DNA from: Deinandra increscens subsp. villosa
Lineage: Eukaryota > Streptophyta > Magnoliopsida > Asterales > Asteraceae
Direction: 5' to 3'
Assembly: GCA_039602395.1 (NCBI GenBank)
Contig: JBCNJP010000003.1
Span: forward strand, 20,236,956 to 20,300,955
Length of the DNA stretch: 64,000 bases
Part shown: positions 36,001 through 47,240 of the stretch, one piece after another
Numbering within the stretch: position 1 is the first letter of the stretch
How the letters are laid out: every line of letters starts with the position of its first letter
The notes under the pieces: generated by a model
What the model was told of the DNA's origin: nothing
The model's database searches: none
What the model saw: the letters and a program-made list of their open reading frames with translations, nothing else
Translations under genes and position numbers: made by a program

Positions 36001-39000
36001 ATCATTCAATGAAGAGTACAAGTAGGCAACATGTAGGCAACATTTTTATGTTTGTGGTTTATGTATTTTTTTCATTGAATTTGCAGGTCTGGTTCATATG
36101 GGCATTTCTTTTAATGGCTTATAAGTTTAGACCCATTCGTTGAAGTGTTAGTATTTATTAAATCTGAGGTATAAAAAGGTGGGCATTTTATGTTATTTAA
36201 TGGCTTTTATAAGGGAAGATCCTTTGGAATTCGGGCCCTCATAAAAATTACAGTTTGACCAAATGATTTTGGTGGCCTACAAACTCCTACGGGAACATAG
36301 ATACCACACATACTTTTATCATTGTAGGAACTGAAATTTAATTTTAGGAACCAACATTTTTTTTACCTACCCATATATATGAATGTAGAGTTTTAGGGTC
36401 TTGGGTTCTGATGAATGTGTTTTAGATACCATGCATGCTTTTTTTTGTTACCAAGTACCAACATGTCTGGGTCTTGGGTTCTGATAATTGTGTTTTCCCT
36501 CTAGGTATTTTATATTTGAGTATTCTCCCTGAAAATCAGGTAAGTCAAAACTATGGGATTACTATTGACTTTGTTTTAGTCAACTCAACAGGCCATGTTA
36601 CAACTTTATAAAAGTATAAAATTATGAATTCTAGATGGAAATTATTGGCATCTAGAATAAACTATTAACTAAACAGCACATATGGAATGCCTAATTTAAA
36701 TGGCTCTTTACAGGTTATGTTTTTTTATTAGTTATTTGCTGAGTTAAACATACTGTATTTTTGTAGACTCCGTGTGCTATTGTTGGTTTACAAGTTCATG
36801 AGTTAGCAGCTGAGGTTTGTTTTCTTTTTCTTTTTTTACTTTAGGTATGGATTATTACTTAATAGTAGCTGTGTTTGTTTTTTATGTCCTCGTGATTCAC
36901 AACATCTACCAAAAAACAGATTCAAGATTTACCAAACCTCCTATTTATTTTATACCAAAGTTTGTTGAAAAATATAGTCATACTTAACAAATTCTTTAGA
37001 AACCTTTAGACACAAACTCAGTTGGTCAATCTAACATGACCCGATGCATACCAAAATCACCCTTCATTGTTAAATTTCTAGACACACATCATTAGTGTTA
37101 TAATATTGTTAATTTATTCAATTGAAGGGAAGTTGCACTCTTGAAGTTGTCATAGGATGGGGTTGCTTATTTAATCCAAATTATCTTTTGTGTTGACAAA
37201 TATGTATGAGGATTGGTGGCTGATATGTTAAGAGTGCAGCGGGACTGGTATTAGAGGTTGGATGCAAATTGGTTACTATCAAAATTAGATAGCAAGTTAA
37301 GGGACTTGTGGTGTTTGGAAAATAATCTTTGGGTTCTACAAGTCAACAGACGTGGTGTATGAAGAAATTAGGTAAAGTTCTTATTAGTTGGGGTTTGATA
37401 TGGGAATTTAATTTGCTAAGCACTGTTAACTTCTTTGGGAAAAAGCTGACTTTTGTTGGTCAACTGATGGATTTGGGATATATATTGGTTGATTTGAATG
37501 GGCATTGGATGAATTTTTCACAAATTTGGACTTAACTGGGTGTTAGGAATTGTTAATTGGATGCACTATATTAAGTAGGGTAGTGTTGACTTTCAGGGTC
37601 AATGGGTTGACTTTTTAGACTCACGGGTGACCTTTCTGGTCAACTGGGTTTGGGTGTTAAGATTAGGGTTTGAGGGGTGTGCTTAAGTGTTTGGGGGGGT
37701 GGGGTGGGGGGAAGGGTGCTTAAGTGTTTGGGGGCTTGGGGTATGTCCGGCCGAGACTAGCCCATGGAAAATAAGTGGGACTTGTTTAGTAACAAAAAAT
37801 ATTCAAGGGTTTGGGGGTTGCTTTTCGTTTGGCAGAGAGAGAGCAAAAGGTGATGGTGGGTTTAGGCTAGGTGGATTTGTAAATTTGAGGTAACATAGCC
37901 TAATTTCATAGGCTATATAAAAGTCACAGAAACAAAATAAAAAATAAAATTCAAGATTAAATTGTTCAGAATGTTTTGGGTTGTACATTTTGAAGATCGT
38001 TTTTGGGTTGTGGCACAGTTTGTGATGAATTTTGGTTTTGGTATTAAAGTGACAATTGGTATTAGGAAGTTCGGATTTTTTATATTTGGAATGCCATGAT
38101 GGTCTGGTGGCACGCCTTTGTGGAGCTACATAGACCAAATCAGCAATTCATGACCTACTCAACAATTCATGGTTTGGTGTAGTAGTGCTTATTAGCTCTT
38201 AGATCGATGGTATGTCCATAGTCTTTCTTCTATTGATTGGTACCGATGTTGCTTTTGGGATGGATATTAGCGATAGAGGCATGTCCTATCACTAATATTT
38301 ATTTTCCTGGTTTGATTGTAATTATATTTGGTTGAGTAAAATCTTTCCCTTTACTAAAAAAACCGAGAATGTACTCTCTTCTTTTCAGTCTACGATTTGT
38401 GTCTCTCTCTAAAAGCTTTTCACTTCTCTCCCGCTCTTCAAAAAATGCTTCGGCATGTAATGACCCGCTGGTGCTTTTGCTCGCCATCGCTATCTTCTTT
38501 GTCTTGATGACAAGTGTGTGTTGTTGCCTTGGCATGCAATCATTTTCTGGGGTTTTGTAAGGTACTTTTTGCTTTAACCACAGTCGCTGCTCGGATCTCA
38601 ACCATTTAAATTGTCGCGCTGAATTGTGATAACAGAAACGAATATCACGTTGTAAATTGTCATCGCCATCGAACTCGCGAACAGAAGACAAATAACGTGC
38701 TACAAACTGTTCCAGTTCTACATATCAGTGGTCGACACCATCAAAACTATCATAGTCAAGTGAATGCTAAGTATATGTTTTTTTTTTGACTTACTATGTT
38801 ACATGCATCACTATAAAATTTGGTGGTTTGAAACATGCCTCATAAAGATTTACAACATTGTAACTAGACATTATTAAAAATTTGGTGGTTTGAAACATGC
38901 CTAATAAAAATCTACAACATTGTAACTAGACATTATTTAGTAACAATTTGACAACTATTCTAGACATTATTTAGTAACAATTTGACAACTATTATAAAGA

Positions 39001-39269
39001 TATAAGGATCAAACAAAATTGATACCGTCAGTTAACATCACAATGTAATTATTCTATATTTTATTTTAGGGTGTATATACTTCATAAACAATTTATAGGC
39101 CTTCATCGCGCACTCAGTAAACGAGTACCGCGTAGTAAATCGTCGTCTCACCGTCACACTAACATGAACTAATACCGCGTTATAAATTGTCGTGGCGCCA
39201 TAACACGCGAATAAAAGACGAATAATGTCCTATAAACTTTCGCCGCCGCAACGCGCGGGCACACGGCTA

Positions 39270-39315
<46 letters not shown>

Positions 39316-41008
39316 CTTGTTATCGTAGTTTTATATACAATAATACTTATGTTTGACAGAACGTTCCTCACACGACATGTACATAATATCATCATAACAA
39401 TAATGAGATAATGAACACAGTTATACCTTCCTGTCGGTACGCAGACTCGAACCCGGTTAATCGTAAAACGCTAAACATCCCGAATTCGACGAGTAAGTAG
39501 TCCATTCCAGGTAGAATTTCGCCACGAACAATAATTCATGCTCGGTTTCCAGATTTGACCTCGTTTGACCTTCCAAATCTATTGACCAGCTTGTTCACCG
39601 AGTCGACTCGGTTGACTCGGTACCGAGTTAACTCAAACTCATCCTAAAGTGTATCCAAACATCACCAAATACATTTCTATGCTCAAAATAGGCAACCATC
39701 ATCATCATTATCAGAATCCCGGTGGCCGGAGGCCATGGCCGCCGCTGGACAACCCATCTGCCGCCATGGAACACCACGTGTAACGACCAAACTTCATCAA
39801 ACACAACAATCGTTCGAATCTGTGAAATGCAACATGAGAATCGGGGGTTTTAGAAGGGGATTTAACTGAAAATGAAAGAATAAGAATAAGGGTTTTCGGC
39901 CCTAGGCCTTATCGTCACCGGAATCGTGACCTAGGAGGGTCGCCGGGGCTGCAAAACGGGTACAAAGGGGCGCCGCCGCCTCTCCTACGGCGGAACCCTA
40001 GCCGCTGACGAGGAGGGAACCGCGGCTGTCGCCGCCGATTGCTCTTGTGGCGCCGGATTTGGATGCGAACAGGAGAGAGGGAGAGTAGCGGGAGGTCGCC
40101 GCCGCCGTCGCTGGGCTGGGTTGTCGCCGCCGCCGCACCGGAAAAGAGGCAGCGGCGTCGCTGCTTCTGTTGCTGCGCCGATCAAGAGACAACAGGAGGA
40201 AGAGAGAGATTAGCGAGAGGGTTGGAGGAGGCCAGAGGGTCGCCGCCGGCCATGGTCGGAGACCGGCCGGCCCTCGCCGTGGCTGTCTGGTTCGTCGGAC
40301 GAGAGGGAGGGAGAGCCGTGAAGGCTCCTTCTTTCTTTCTCTTTTCTTTTCACACAATTATGTGTGTGTGTGTTATGTGTACCAAAGAAGACAGAAGTAC
40401 CTTATGTACTTAAAAGAAAGTGTAGTACAATTCGATGATCGGGTATTATACCGCGATCTCCGAACACGTTAAATACTGAATATCAAGTAAATAATTCGCA
40501 ATAAATCTCGAGACGACTGGAATAGTATAAAAGCTTCGTGAATAGTCCCGAAATACTTAAAACGTCATATTAAACTATGATCTGGTGAATATTGAGTACA
40601 ACACACGGTATAATGCGTGTATTCGACGCGAGTCCTGACTAACTCCGTTTCACAAACCGAACATATTTCCACGAATGTTATTCTCTGTAAACACTTAGAA
40701 AAATATGTATAACTTCACAGAGTCAGTAAAACCATTGTTAATAATTAAATGAGTCCTTTTCGGTTAATATCGCATAACAGTCCCGTTTACCGATTTCATC
40801 GTTTCTCGATCCGCAACACCTTGTATTTCATAACGAATCGTTAAAACACTTATAACGAATTATCCGGACCTCGAGTATATGGATTGGGCCTTTGATGGGC
40901 CACAATTCTCTTAATGGGCCTAACGGGCCTAACTGGGCTTATCGAGTCCAGTTCATTTTTTTAAAAAAAAAAATTACCACGATTTACCGGAATTAACGAG
41001 ATGTTACA
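31434..41008 (-). mobile_element. 3' LTR of the LARD-like element, split by a Helitron
   Basis: 31434-33042 and 39271-41008 align with the other LTR (50033-53661); the 6.2 kb between them is foreign. The part near the U3 end (40886-40945) has five TGGGCC/TGGGCT motifs, which resemble TCP-bound site II elements. A CCG-rich block lies at 39930-40340. Relative to the other LTR it has about 84 bp more between two GAATCG repeats (near 39840-39925), so the other copy is the deleted one. Open frames in the CCG-rich block are not considered genes. Confidence 0.85.
33043..39270 (+). mobile_element. Non-autonomous Helitron, 6.2 kb
   Basis: The insertion begins TCTATTACTATATATAATAC directly after an A and ends GGGCACACGGCTAG directly before a T, inside the (TA)n tract of the LTR. 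This gives the 5'-TC, 3'-CTAG and A/T host site expected of Helitrons, with no target-site duplication. A GC-rich hairpin-capable stretch (CCGC/GCGG, near 39243-39259) lies about 10 bp before CTAG. No Rep or helicase motif is seen, so it is non-autonomous. The interior has intron- and exon-like texture (repeated TTTGCAG acceptors, GTAAG donors). A direct repeat of TTTGACCTGACCCATTTAAA lies near 35750 and 35777, and a tandem duplication at 38817-38995. No captured gene is recognised. Confidence 0.82.
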
Positions 41009-41021
41009 TTCTCCCCTCCTT
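41009..41021 (-). other. Polypurine tract of the LARD-like element
   Basis: The minus strand reads AAGGAGGGGAGAA immediately before the LTR start TGTAACATC, the primer site for plus-strand DNA synthesis. It fixes the transcription direction as leftward. Confidence 0.8.
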
Positions 41022-43363
41022 AAATGAATTTCGTCCGGAAATTCGCCCTACCTACCAGGACGGGGAGTAACCTAACGCTTGTGGATCACATCACACAAGA
41101 TGTTCTCCTAGGGACATCTATCTCATTAGTGCCACTGCGTGGCCCGTGATGTCTTCCTATGATGTTACTACCCAGTGGACTTACATGCCGTTAGCGTGGA
41201 CTTACTATCACTTGATACTTGACAGTTCGTACCGATAATTTATCATGGGGTATTGGCTATCACTCGGTCTTTATACGGCGTCCCGTATATCGTACTATAA
41301 TTGCAACTAATTGCAATATGATTACCGTTATAGTGATGATGCCACGAACGCCCGATATACCTTTAAGTGATTTCACTACCACACGGACTTAATCACCACT
41401 CTGTAGTGTTACCAGAAGGAATTTCTCTGACATCAAACCATAGGAACCATCTGTCACTTCCCGATCAGCGTTCTTTTCCCATCACCCTCACTTGGTGAAA
41501 CATGCGGAATTAATTAGCCTCACCTCCGTAGGTTTACTAATAATCTGATCTAGTAACTGATTCCTATAGTTGCGACAAGTCACAAATTTTGACGAGTCAT
41601 TCTCATTATTAGATTCTCCGAAGAGAAGTTGCAGGATTTCATGGGACACAACTTAGGTCTAACACATAAGTTGTGTTACACAAATACACAACAGAATACA
41701 CGTAATGATTACGCGTTAAGATCTTTCAATTGGTTTCGTACCATACGGACCGACATGCCAACTTCTCAGTATCCTGGTCACACCAAGCTACTCATAGCTT
41801 ATTATTACAGTTCCATTCATGAAAACACAGAAGAGTCCTCTTGACTAAAAGTCAATCACATGGACTCACCGATTCGATCCGATCTATCAAAAGATCACTA
41901 GTTCCCAAGGATACTTAAAGCGCTTGTCAAAGGTCCTCATCATTATGATAATCATAATTTTCAGAAATAATCAAATATACAAATACTATAACCGCATGAG
42001 GTTTTCGGGATCCAACAAGTAGTCTATACTACTAATCAATTTCAATATGCTCACACTCATATCCCACCACAGTTTCGGGTTAATCGGTTATCAAGATACT
42101 CAACTTTCTAAGTAAAGTGCATAATCTGACTTCACCATTAATGGCGACACAAGATGTCTTCCCCAAATTCAATATTTCCTTACAAGCTAACCTGCTACAC
42201 TAGCCAAGGGCATCATACACCTCGCTAGATTGAACCATTATAAACGATTAATCATTTCCAGCCTGAAGGATCTAATCACAACAAGTCTTGCATCACAATT
42301 ACACAACCTGACATCGAACATAAAAGCCTCATAGTTGGTTCCAAACGCACCAACTATCGTGCCAATTCCATAGCTTTTAAAGCTACAATAGCTATGTCTG
42401 TGTGTCCCTTTCTGAAGACACAACACCCTTGCTCACCTGATTGATATACACGTCCCGAACTTTACCCGTACATACCTATACAAGGTCTAGTTCACAAAGG
42501 ACAATATGTCTTACTCAGAATATCCAGTCACGACCCCACGAAACTAGAAGAGATTATTGGGGGTAACTAATGGAATACAACATCACTTTACGTCAAACAT
42601 CCCCTACTCTTAAATCATCATAAATCCAGGTTTAATTGATCTGACAATACAAGTGTATAAATCCAAATAATGTTTCTGTCTCTCCCCTCCTTTGCGTTCA
42701 GCAAAGGGTTAAAAATGTATATATATACCCATGGTACGTGTTAAGTCTATCAATCTCACGAACTCATAAGTTCAATCTAGTCCACCTGGACAAACATATT
42801 GTTATCCTACACTTTTTAGAGTGTCGTCTCTAATATCCTTTTGACATGTGTCAATGGTTCAGGTAAAGATTCACATGGAGTATCACATTACTCCTAATTA
42901 CCAGTCTATTTTCTCTAACAGAATTATGTCATAGCCGTTATCATTAGCTCATACCTTTCTACAATGGAATTCACAACCACTAAAGGTCTCTACATTTCAT
43001 ATGAACATAGTCTAGGCCAATGGGTCTTCACTTCTGAATGCAAGGTTCAATCCATTATAGGATATCCAAACCTTCCACGTATTCAAACACACACTTAGCT
43101 AAATGACCACATCTTCATAGTTATAATCAATCAAATTGCACATTAAATGAATCCATCGATCTATCTTTAGATCGTGTTCATAACCATCGCGATTATACTT
43201 ACATCAATCTCGATGATGTATCCTTGCCATACTAGCAGTAACTCTTCCGCATTTACTTGGCAGCTTAATCTATTTATTATATCTCAGATTTGGCATAAAC
43301 GTGAGCATACCAATCATCATAACCATGTGGTCTCCATGCCTAACTTCCACACTTTCTAATGCA
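41022..43363 (-). other. Internal non-coding region of the LARD-like element (3' part)
   Basis: No reading frame with recognisable content is present on either strand. The first bases after the polypurine tract (AATTTCGTCCGGAAATTCG) resemble the tail of gypsy polyprotein regions seen next to this kind of LTR, suggesting descent from a Ty3/gypsy element that lost its coding region. Confidence 0.5.
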
Positions 43364-43368
43364 GGTGC

Positions 43369-43851
43369 TGAAGATCAATGTAGGGAGGAATTCATCTTTT
43401 GTTTAGTTTCATTGTAATAGTTTAGTTTATTGTAAATGTTAGATTTTGGTAGGCTAGCGAAACTGTAAGCTACCGAGCGAAACTGTAGTTTCGCTCGGTA
43501 CCTAGATTAGACTGTCTCAGTGACAGTTTCGCTTGGCCAGCGAAACTGCCAGCGAAACTGTTCACTGGACAGTATATATGCGCAGCCATTGTGCAGCCAT
43601 TTGTAACTTTCTCAAGATATTGAACCCTAATACAAGAAATCTTCATTTGGTGAGTTTTGGTGACGGCTAGGAGCTTATTTCAGTATATTGTAGCTTGTTT
43701 ATCATCATTTATCAATCTATTGGTTCATATTGAGATTGTTCAAGGCTAGAAAACCATTTTAGTCATTGGAAATCTTATATTGTGTTGTTTATTTGGTTTT
43801 CTTCTCAAAAACACCTTCATTTGCACTGATAAAGATCAGTGAGGACCAACA
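43369..43851 (+). mobile_element. 5' LTR of the third-ORF element
   Basis: The LTR starts TGAAGATCAATG and ends GAGGACCAACA. It carries six GCGAAACTG/CAGTTTCGC-type sites (43456-43562), then a TATATATG box near 43574. A good splice donor TTTG|GTGAGT (43646-43655) lies in the region expected to be transcribed. Confidence 0.92.
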
Positions 43852-44078
43852 ATATGGTATCAGAGCCTTTGTGCTCTTGATTTTGGTGTTTTTGAGTGTT
43901 TTTGGGTAAAAGTTTGAAAAATCTATTTGATTCTGAAATCAGCTTGTTTGGACTGGAAATTGATTGAATATTGTGTGTTTTGATGTCTTAAACACTAGAC
44001 AATCAACCGATCATTAATCCATAGTGATTTGGGTTGATTTCTGATCATTTATTCTTCAAAAAGAGGGTTTTCTGTTCT

Positions 44079-44480
44079 GGGCGAAACTGCTGTTTATTCA
44101 GCGAAACTGTGCCTTCAAACAGCGAAACTATCTAGTCATTGGCAGTTTCGCCGGATTATAACCGAGCGAAACTATCGTCACCGAGCGAAACTATTCTTTC
44201 GCCGAACATCGAGAAGCGAAATTGAACGAAAGTTCACTAGTTACGAGCGAAACTGTCTAGCCGTCATGCCCAAACTTCGCTGACAGTTTCGCCGTGACAC
44301 GCAGCGAAACTGCTGTTTCGCCTTCAGCGAAATTACAGTTTCGCAGCGAAACTACAGTTTCTCGGCGAAACTGACCTAGTCAATGTCGCCGAGACCAATG
44401 TCGCGAATCTAATTGTTTCGCCGTGTGCGATACTGAGGTCTTCTTAGCGAAAATAGAATTTCGCAGCGAAACTGTCAAAC
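44079..44480 (+). repeat. Leader with about twenty GCGAAACTG motifs in both orientations
   Basis: GCGAAA or TTTCGC cores, most extended to GCGAAACTG or CAGTTTCGC, occur about twenty times in 400 bp. Several are paired head-to-head (for example CAGTTTCGCAGCGAAACT near 44337-44354). The same motif is in both LTRs. Spacing is irregular, so this is not a simple tandem satellite. Confidence 0.9.
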
Positions 44481-44561
44481 TTTTGAAATTTCATATTTAA
44501 TTTAATTTAATTTAATGTAAGTTCGGTTTTACTTACAAGATCTCCGTTTCGTGTGCAGACA

Positions 44562-47204
44562 ATGTCCAATCTTAAACACGACCCTCGGAGCAATGTGACT
44601 GCCTGGCTGAATGATAACCTTGACAAATCTACCGGTTTCCGAGACTGTATAAAGTGGCTCAAACAATCTTGCATTCATTATGCCATATCACACTCTACAA
44701 TCATTGACGAAAGGCACATCAAAGAATTCTGGCTGTCTGCAGAATATGACGTCAAAGCCACTCCTGAATGCATTCGTGCTAGGATCATGCAGAAAGATAT
44801 TGTCATTACCATGAAAACCATTGCTGAAGCACTTAAACTAGAAGAGGATGTTGGTGATGCACCCAAGTTGAATGACGTGGATGTTTTGAAGGGTTTTGAA
44901 AAGCACATGGGTTATGAAGGAGGCCACTTGTGGAAGAATAAGAAAGAGATTAAGAAGTCTTACATGTCTAAAGAATGGAGATTCATCGCTCACGTCATCA
45001 TTTCCTGCATTGATGACAGAAAGGGTGGGTCAGATGGATTGAATTTGAACTGGGCAGAAGCAATGTTGCTGTTGTGTAAAGGACAGAAGGCTAACATCCC
45101 TCAGAGAATATTTGAAGCTATGGTTGCGAATATTCAAGCTTTGAAGAAATCAAGATGGCTTCTGTATCCGAGATTCCTGGAGATAATTATAGAATATCTA
45201 GAACCTGAGCTGCCGAAGCAAAGCACAGCACTCGTTATTAATCCTATGCACTCAAGGATTCTATCTGATTGTTGTGCTGTAAGAGAGGATTTTTCTGGGC
45301 ATACCACCTATTTAATGAAACATATGTATTCTGAAGAAAGATATGAATACATCAAGAAGCTGATCGAAGACGAAAACAAAAGGAAAACTCAAGGTAAGGT
45401 AAGTGAGAGTGTTAAAGGGAAACGGAAACAATATGTGAGGGGTTCGGGGAAGGAAGCTGGAGATGAAATTGAAGATGAGCTCGAAAGTCTTTCTCGTCAA
45501 GGAAAGAAGGTCGCTCAAAAACAAAGTGTTCCGACTGAAGATGAGCTGAGAGCTTCAAAGAAAAGAAGAATAGACCCCAGAGCTGAATTAGACGAAGACA
45601 TCATCAGAGGTGTAAATACCTCTTTGTCAAATGAATTGGGGATGATTAAAACCAAGCTGGTTAACTCTGAAATTCGGGAGAAGGAGAAGGATGATCAGAT
45701 CAAACACATGAACGAGATCATAGCCAAACAATCTTCCTTGATAAAATTTTTGATGGTAGAATTGAACGATGTCAAGAAGCATCTGAACATGCCTGGTATA
45801 ATGAGTGATGCTGAGATTGAATCTGTGAATGACATCTTGAAAGACACATCCGGAGCAGCGGGTGGAAGTGGTTCTGGTGAGGCTGATAAAGCAGGAGGAA
45901 GTGGATCGGGTGGAGTTGGAGGAAGTGGTACAGGTTTGAATGATGCTGATGACAGTGGAGCTCCCAATGCTGAAGACTTGGAGGCTATCAATGTCAGTGA
46001 TGCTAATCTATTTAGTACTGAAACAGAACAACCACAGCCAGAGATTGTTCAAGCCAAATTCGTTTTGATTGATGAAGATGAGGAAGAAGCTGAAATCGAC
46101 GATCACTCTGAGCCAAGAAGCTATGAATGGAAAGAGCATGGTCTTACTTATCTAGCGAAGATTAGCTCTGTCAGTGAAGAAGTTCTCGAGTTTAACAGAG
46201 ATGATTGGTTCAAGAAACCTGAGCTTGTGGATCAGACTCCCTTATTTCAAAACATCTCTCAACCCAGCAGAAAAGAGTCTGATCGTCACATTATAAGCTG
46301 GAAATTCAATTCATCCGTTCGTGCCTTCATGATTAAGAGAAGGGGAGGTAGCATTTCATATCTTCACAAACGTGAAAAGTTCCAGACCCTGCCCAGATGG
46401 GATTTAAGAAGGTTGTCTGAGCTCCCTCTCATTGATGCTGATAAAGCAGAAAGGGCTGGCAACTTGGTGAAACATTTGCAGCTAGCCGCAAAAGACGACT
46501 TCGTATCGTTTGGATTTATGAAAGGCCAAAGGATCAAGTCCAAGACTAGAATTGATGCAGCAACTGGGAAGCCAAAAGTCCATCTTAAATTCAAGCCTGC
46601 AAAGACAATGACTAGAATCAGAATACCAGATCAAGAGCCCTCCAGACTGCAAAATTTCAAGAAATGGTTTTACGATAACCAGACAGGTGAAGCAGTTATC
46701 CGAATCGGAGAAAGTGATGAGATCAGGCTGTTCGACCCAATGGAGGTTTTCTCCTTTAGTAATGACGATCTCAAGACACTATGTGAAAATCCTATCAAAC
46801 ACGGGGCTGGCGATGACACTGCTGAAGAAGCGAACCTGTTTGTTAGGGTCGCCAATAAAGCCCGAGGAATTATCAAGGAAATAAAGGATTTAGCAGACAA
46901 AGTCAAGGCTGCTGAAGATCAAATGGAAGAAGATCGGGATCTAGCAAATCAAATGAACAAATCATTAAGCGGGCTTGGAGAATCTTCTCAAATCCCAGAT
47001 CCAGAGACTGCTGTCCCCGCCGCCGAAAAGCCAATTAATTTGGGGGAACCAGAGTCTGTAACCCCAGGTGCTGATGAAACAACTGTTGTGGGGGAATCTG
47101 AAGAAAATGTCCCCGTTGCTGACACGACAACTACTTTGGGGGAATCAGGGACTCCTGATTTGAATCAAGAGCCGAACCAAAATAAAGCCGATGCTGACAA
47201 GTGA
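44562..47204 (+). CDS. Intact 880-residue third-ORF-type retroelement protein, function unknown
   Basis: The first ATG is at 44562; the frame is also open from GTG at 44553, within TGTGCAG|ACAATG, a consensus 3' splice site. Visible parts are: a helical N-terminal domain with KEFW (about 50) and WLLYPRFLEIIIEYL (about 199-213); a basic, nuclear-signal-like KKRRIDPR (about 332); a coiled coil (about 348-408); a Gly/Ser linker (430-462); an acidic stretch DEDEEEAEIDD (about 503-513); a second globular region (520-770) with a basic, tryptophan-containing core; another coil (about 767-802); and three 16-residue repeats ending in LGEPE/VGESE/LGESG. From memory, the N-terminal KEFW...YPRF pattern recurs in Asteraceae proteins encoded after copia pol. 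There is no CCHC knuckle and no enzyme motif. Role unknown; a structural or gag-like role is a guess. Confidence 0.85.
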   Translation: MSNLKHDPRSNVTAWLNDNLDKSTGFRDCIKWLKQSCIHYAISHSTIIDERHIKEFWLSAEYDVKATPECIRARIMQKDIVITMKTIAEALKLEEDVGDAPKLNDVDVLKGFEKHMGYEGGHLWKNKKEIKKSYMSKEWRFIAHVIISCIDDRKGGSDGLNLNWAEAMLLLCKGQKANIPQRIFEAMVANIQALKKSRWLLYPRFLEIIIEYLEPELPKQSTALVINPMHSRILSDCCAVREDFSGHTTYLMKHMYSEERYEYIKKLIEDENKRKTQGKVSESVKGKRKQYVRGSGKEAGDEIEDELESLSRQGKKVAQKQSVPTEDELRASKKRRIDPRAELDEDIIRGVNTSLSNELGMIKTKLVNSEIREKEKDDQIKHMNEIIAKQSSLIKFLMVELNDVKKHLNMPGIMSDAEIESVNDILKDTSGAAGGSGSGEADKAGGSGSGGVGGSGTGLNDADDSGAPNAEDLEAINVSDANLFSTETEQPQPEIVQAKFVLIDEDEEEAEIDDHSEPRSYEWKEHGLTYLAKISSVSEEVLEFNRDDWFKKPELVDQTPLFQNISQPSRKESDRHIISWKFNSSVRAFMIKRRGGSISYLHKREKFQTLPRWDLRRLSELPLIDADKAERAGNLVKHLQLAAKDDFVSFGFMKGQRIKSKTRIDAATGKPKVHLKFKPAKTMTRIRIPDQEPSRLQNFKKWFYDNQTGEAVIRIGESDEIRLFDPMEVFSFSNDDLKTLCENPIKHGAGDDTAEEANLFVRVANKARGIIKEIKDLADKVKAAEDQMEEDRDLANQMNKSLSGLGESSQIPDPETAVPAAEKPINLGEPESVTPGADETTVVGESEENVPVADTTTTLGESGTPDLNQEPNQNKADADK

Positions 47205-47240
47205 AGATCCTGTGGCTGAATCCCTCCCTAGGGGGAATAT
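47041..47240 (+). repeat. Polypurine tract and three upstream in-ORF copies
   Basis: TGGGGGAA occurs at 47041, 47089 and 47137 with a 48-bp period, encoding the 16-residue repeats. It recurs as AGGGGGAATAT at 47230-47240 directly before the 3' LTR. Repeated polypurine tracts are, from memory, a Sirevirus feature; here the extra copies are coding. Confidence 0.75.

Noticed and set aside
38299..38691. 130-codon minus-strand frame inside the Helitron
   Set aside because: No recognisable domain; could be a captured fragment but nothing in the sequence supports a gene.
44514..44557. Mini-intron from GTAAGT at 44517 to the TGTGCAG acceptor
   Set aside because: About 41 bp is shorter than plant introns normally allow; the upstream LTR donor at 43650 is a better candidate.
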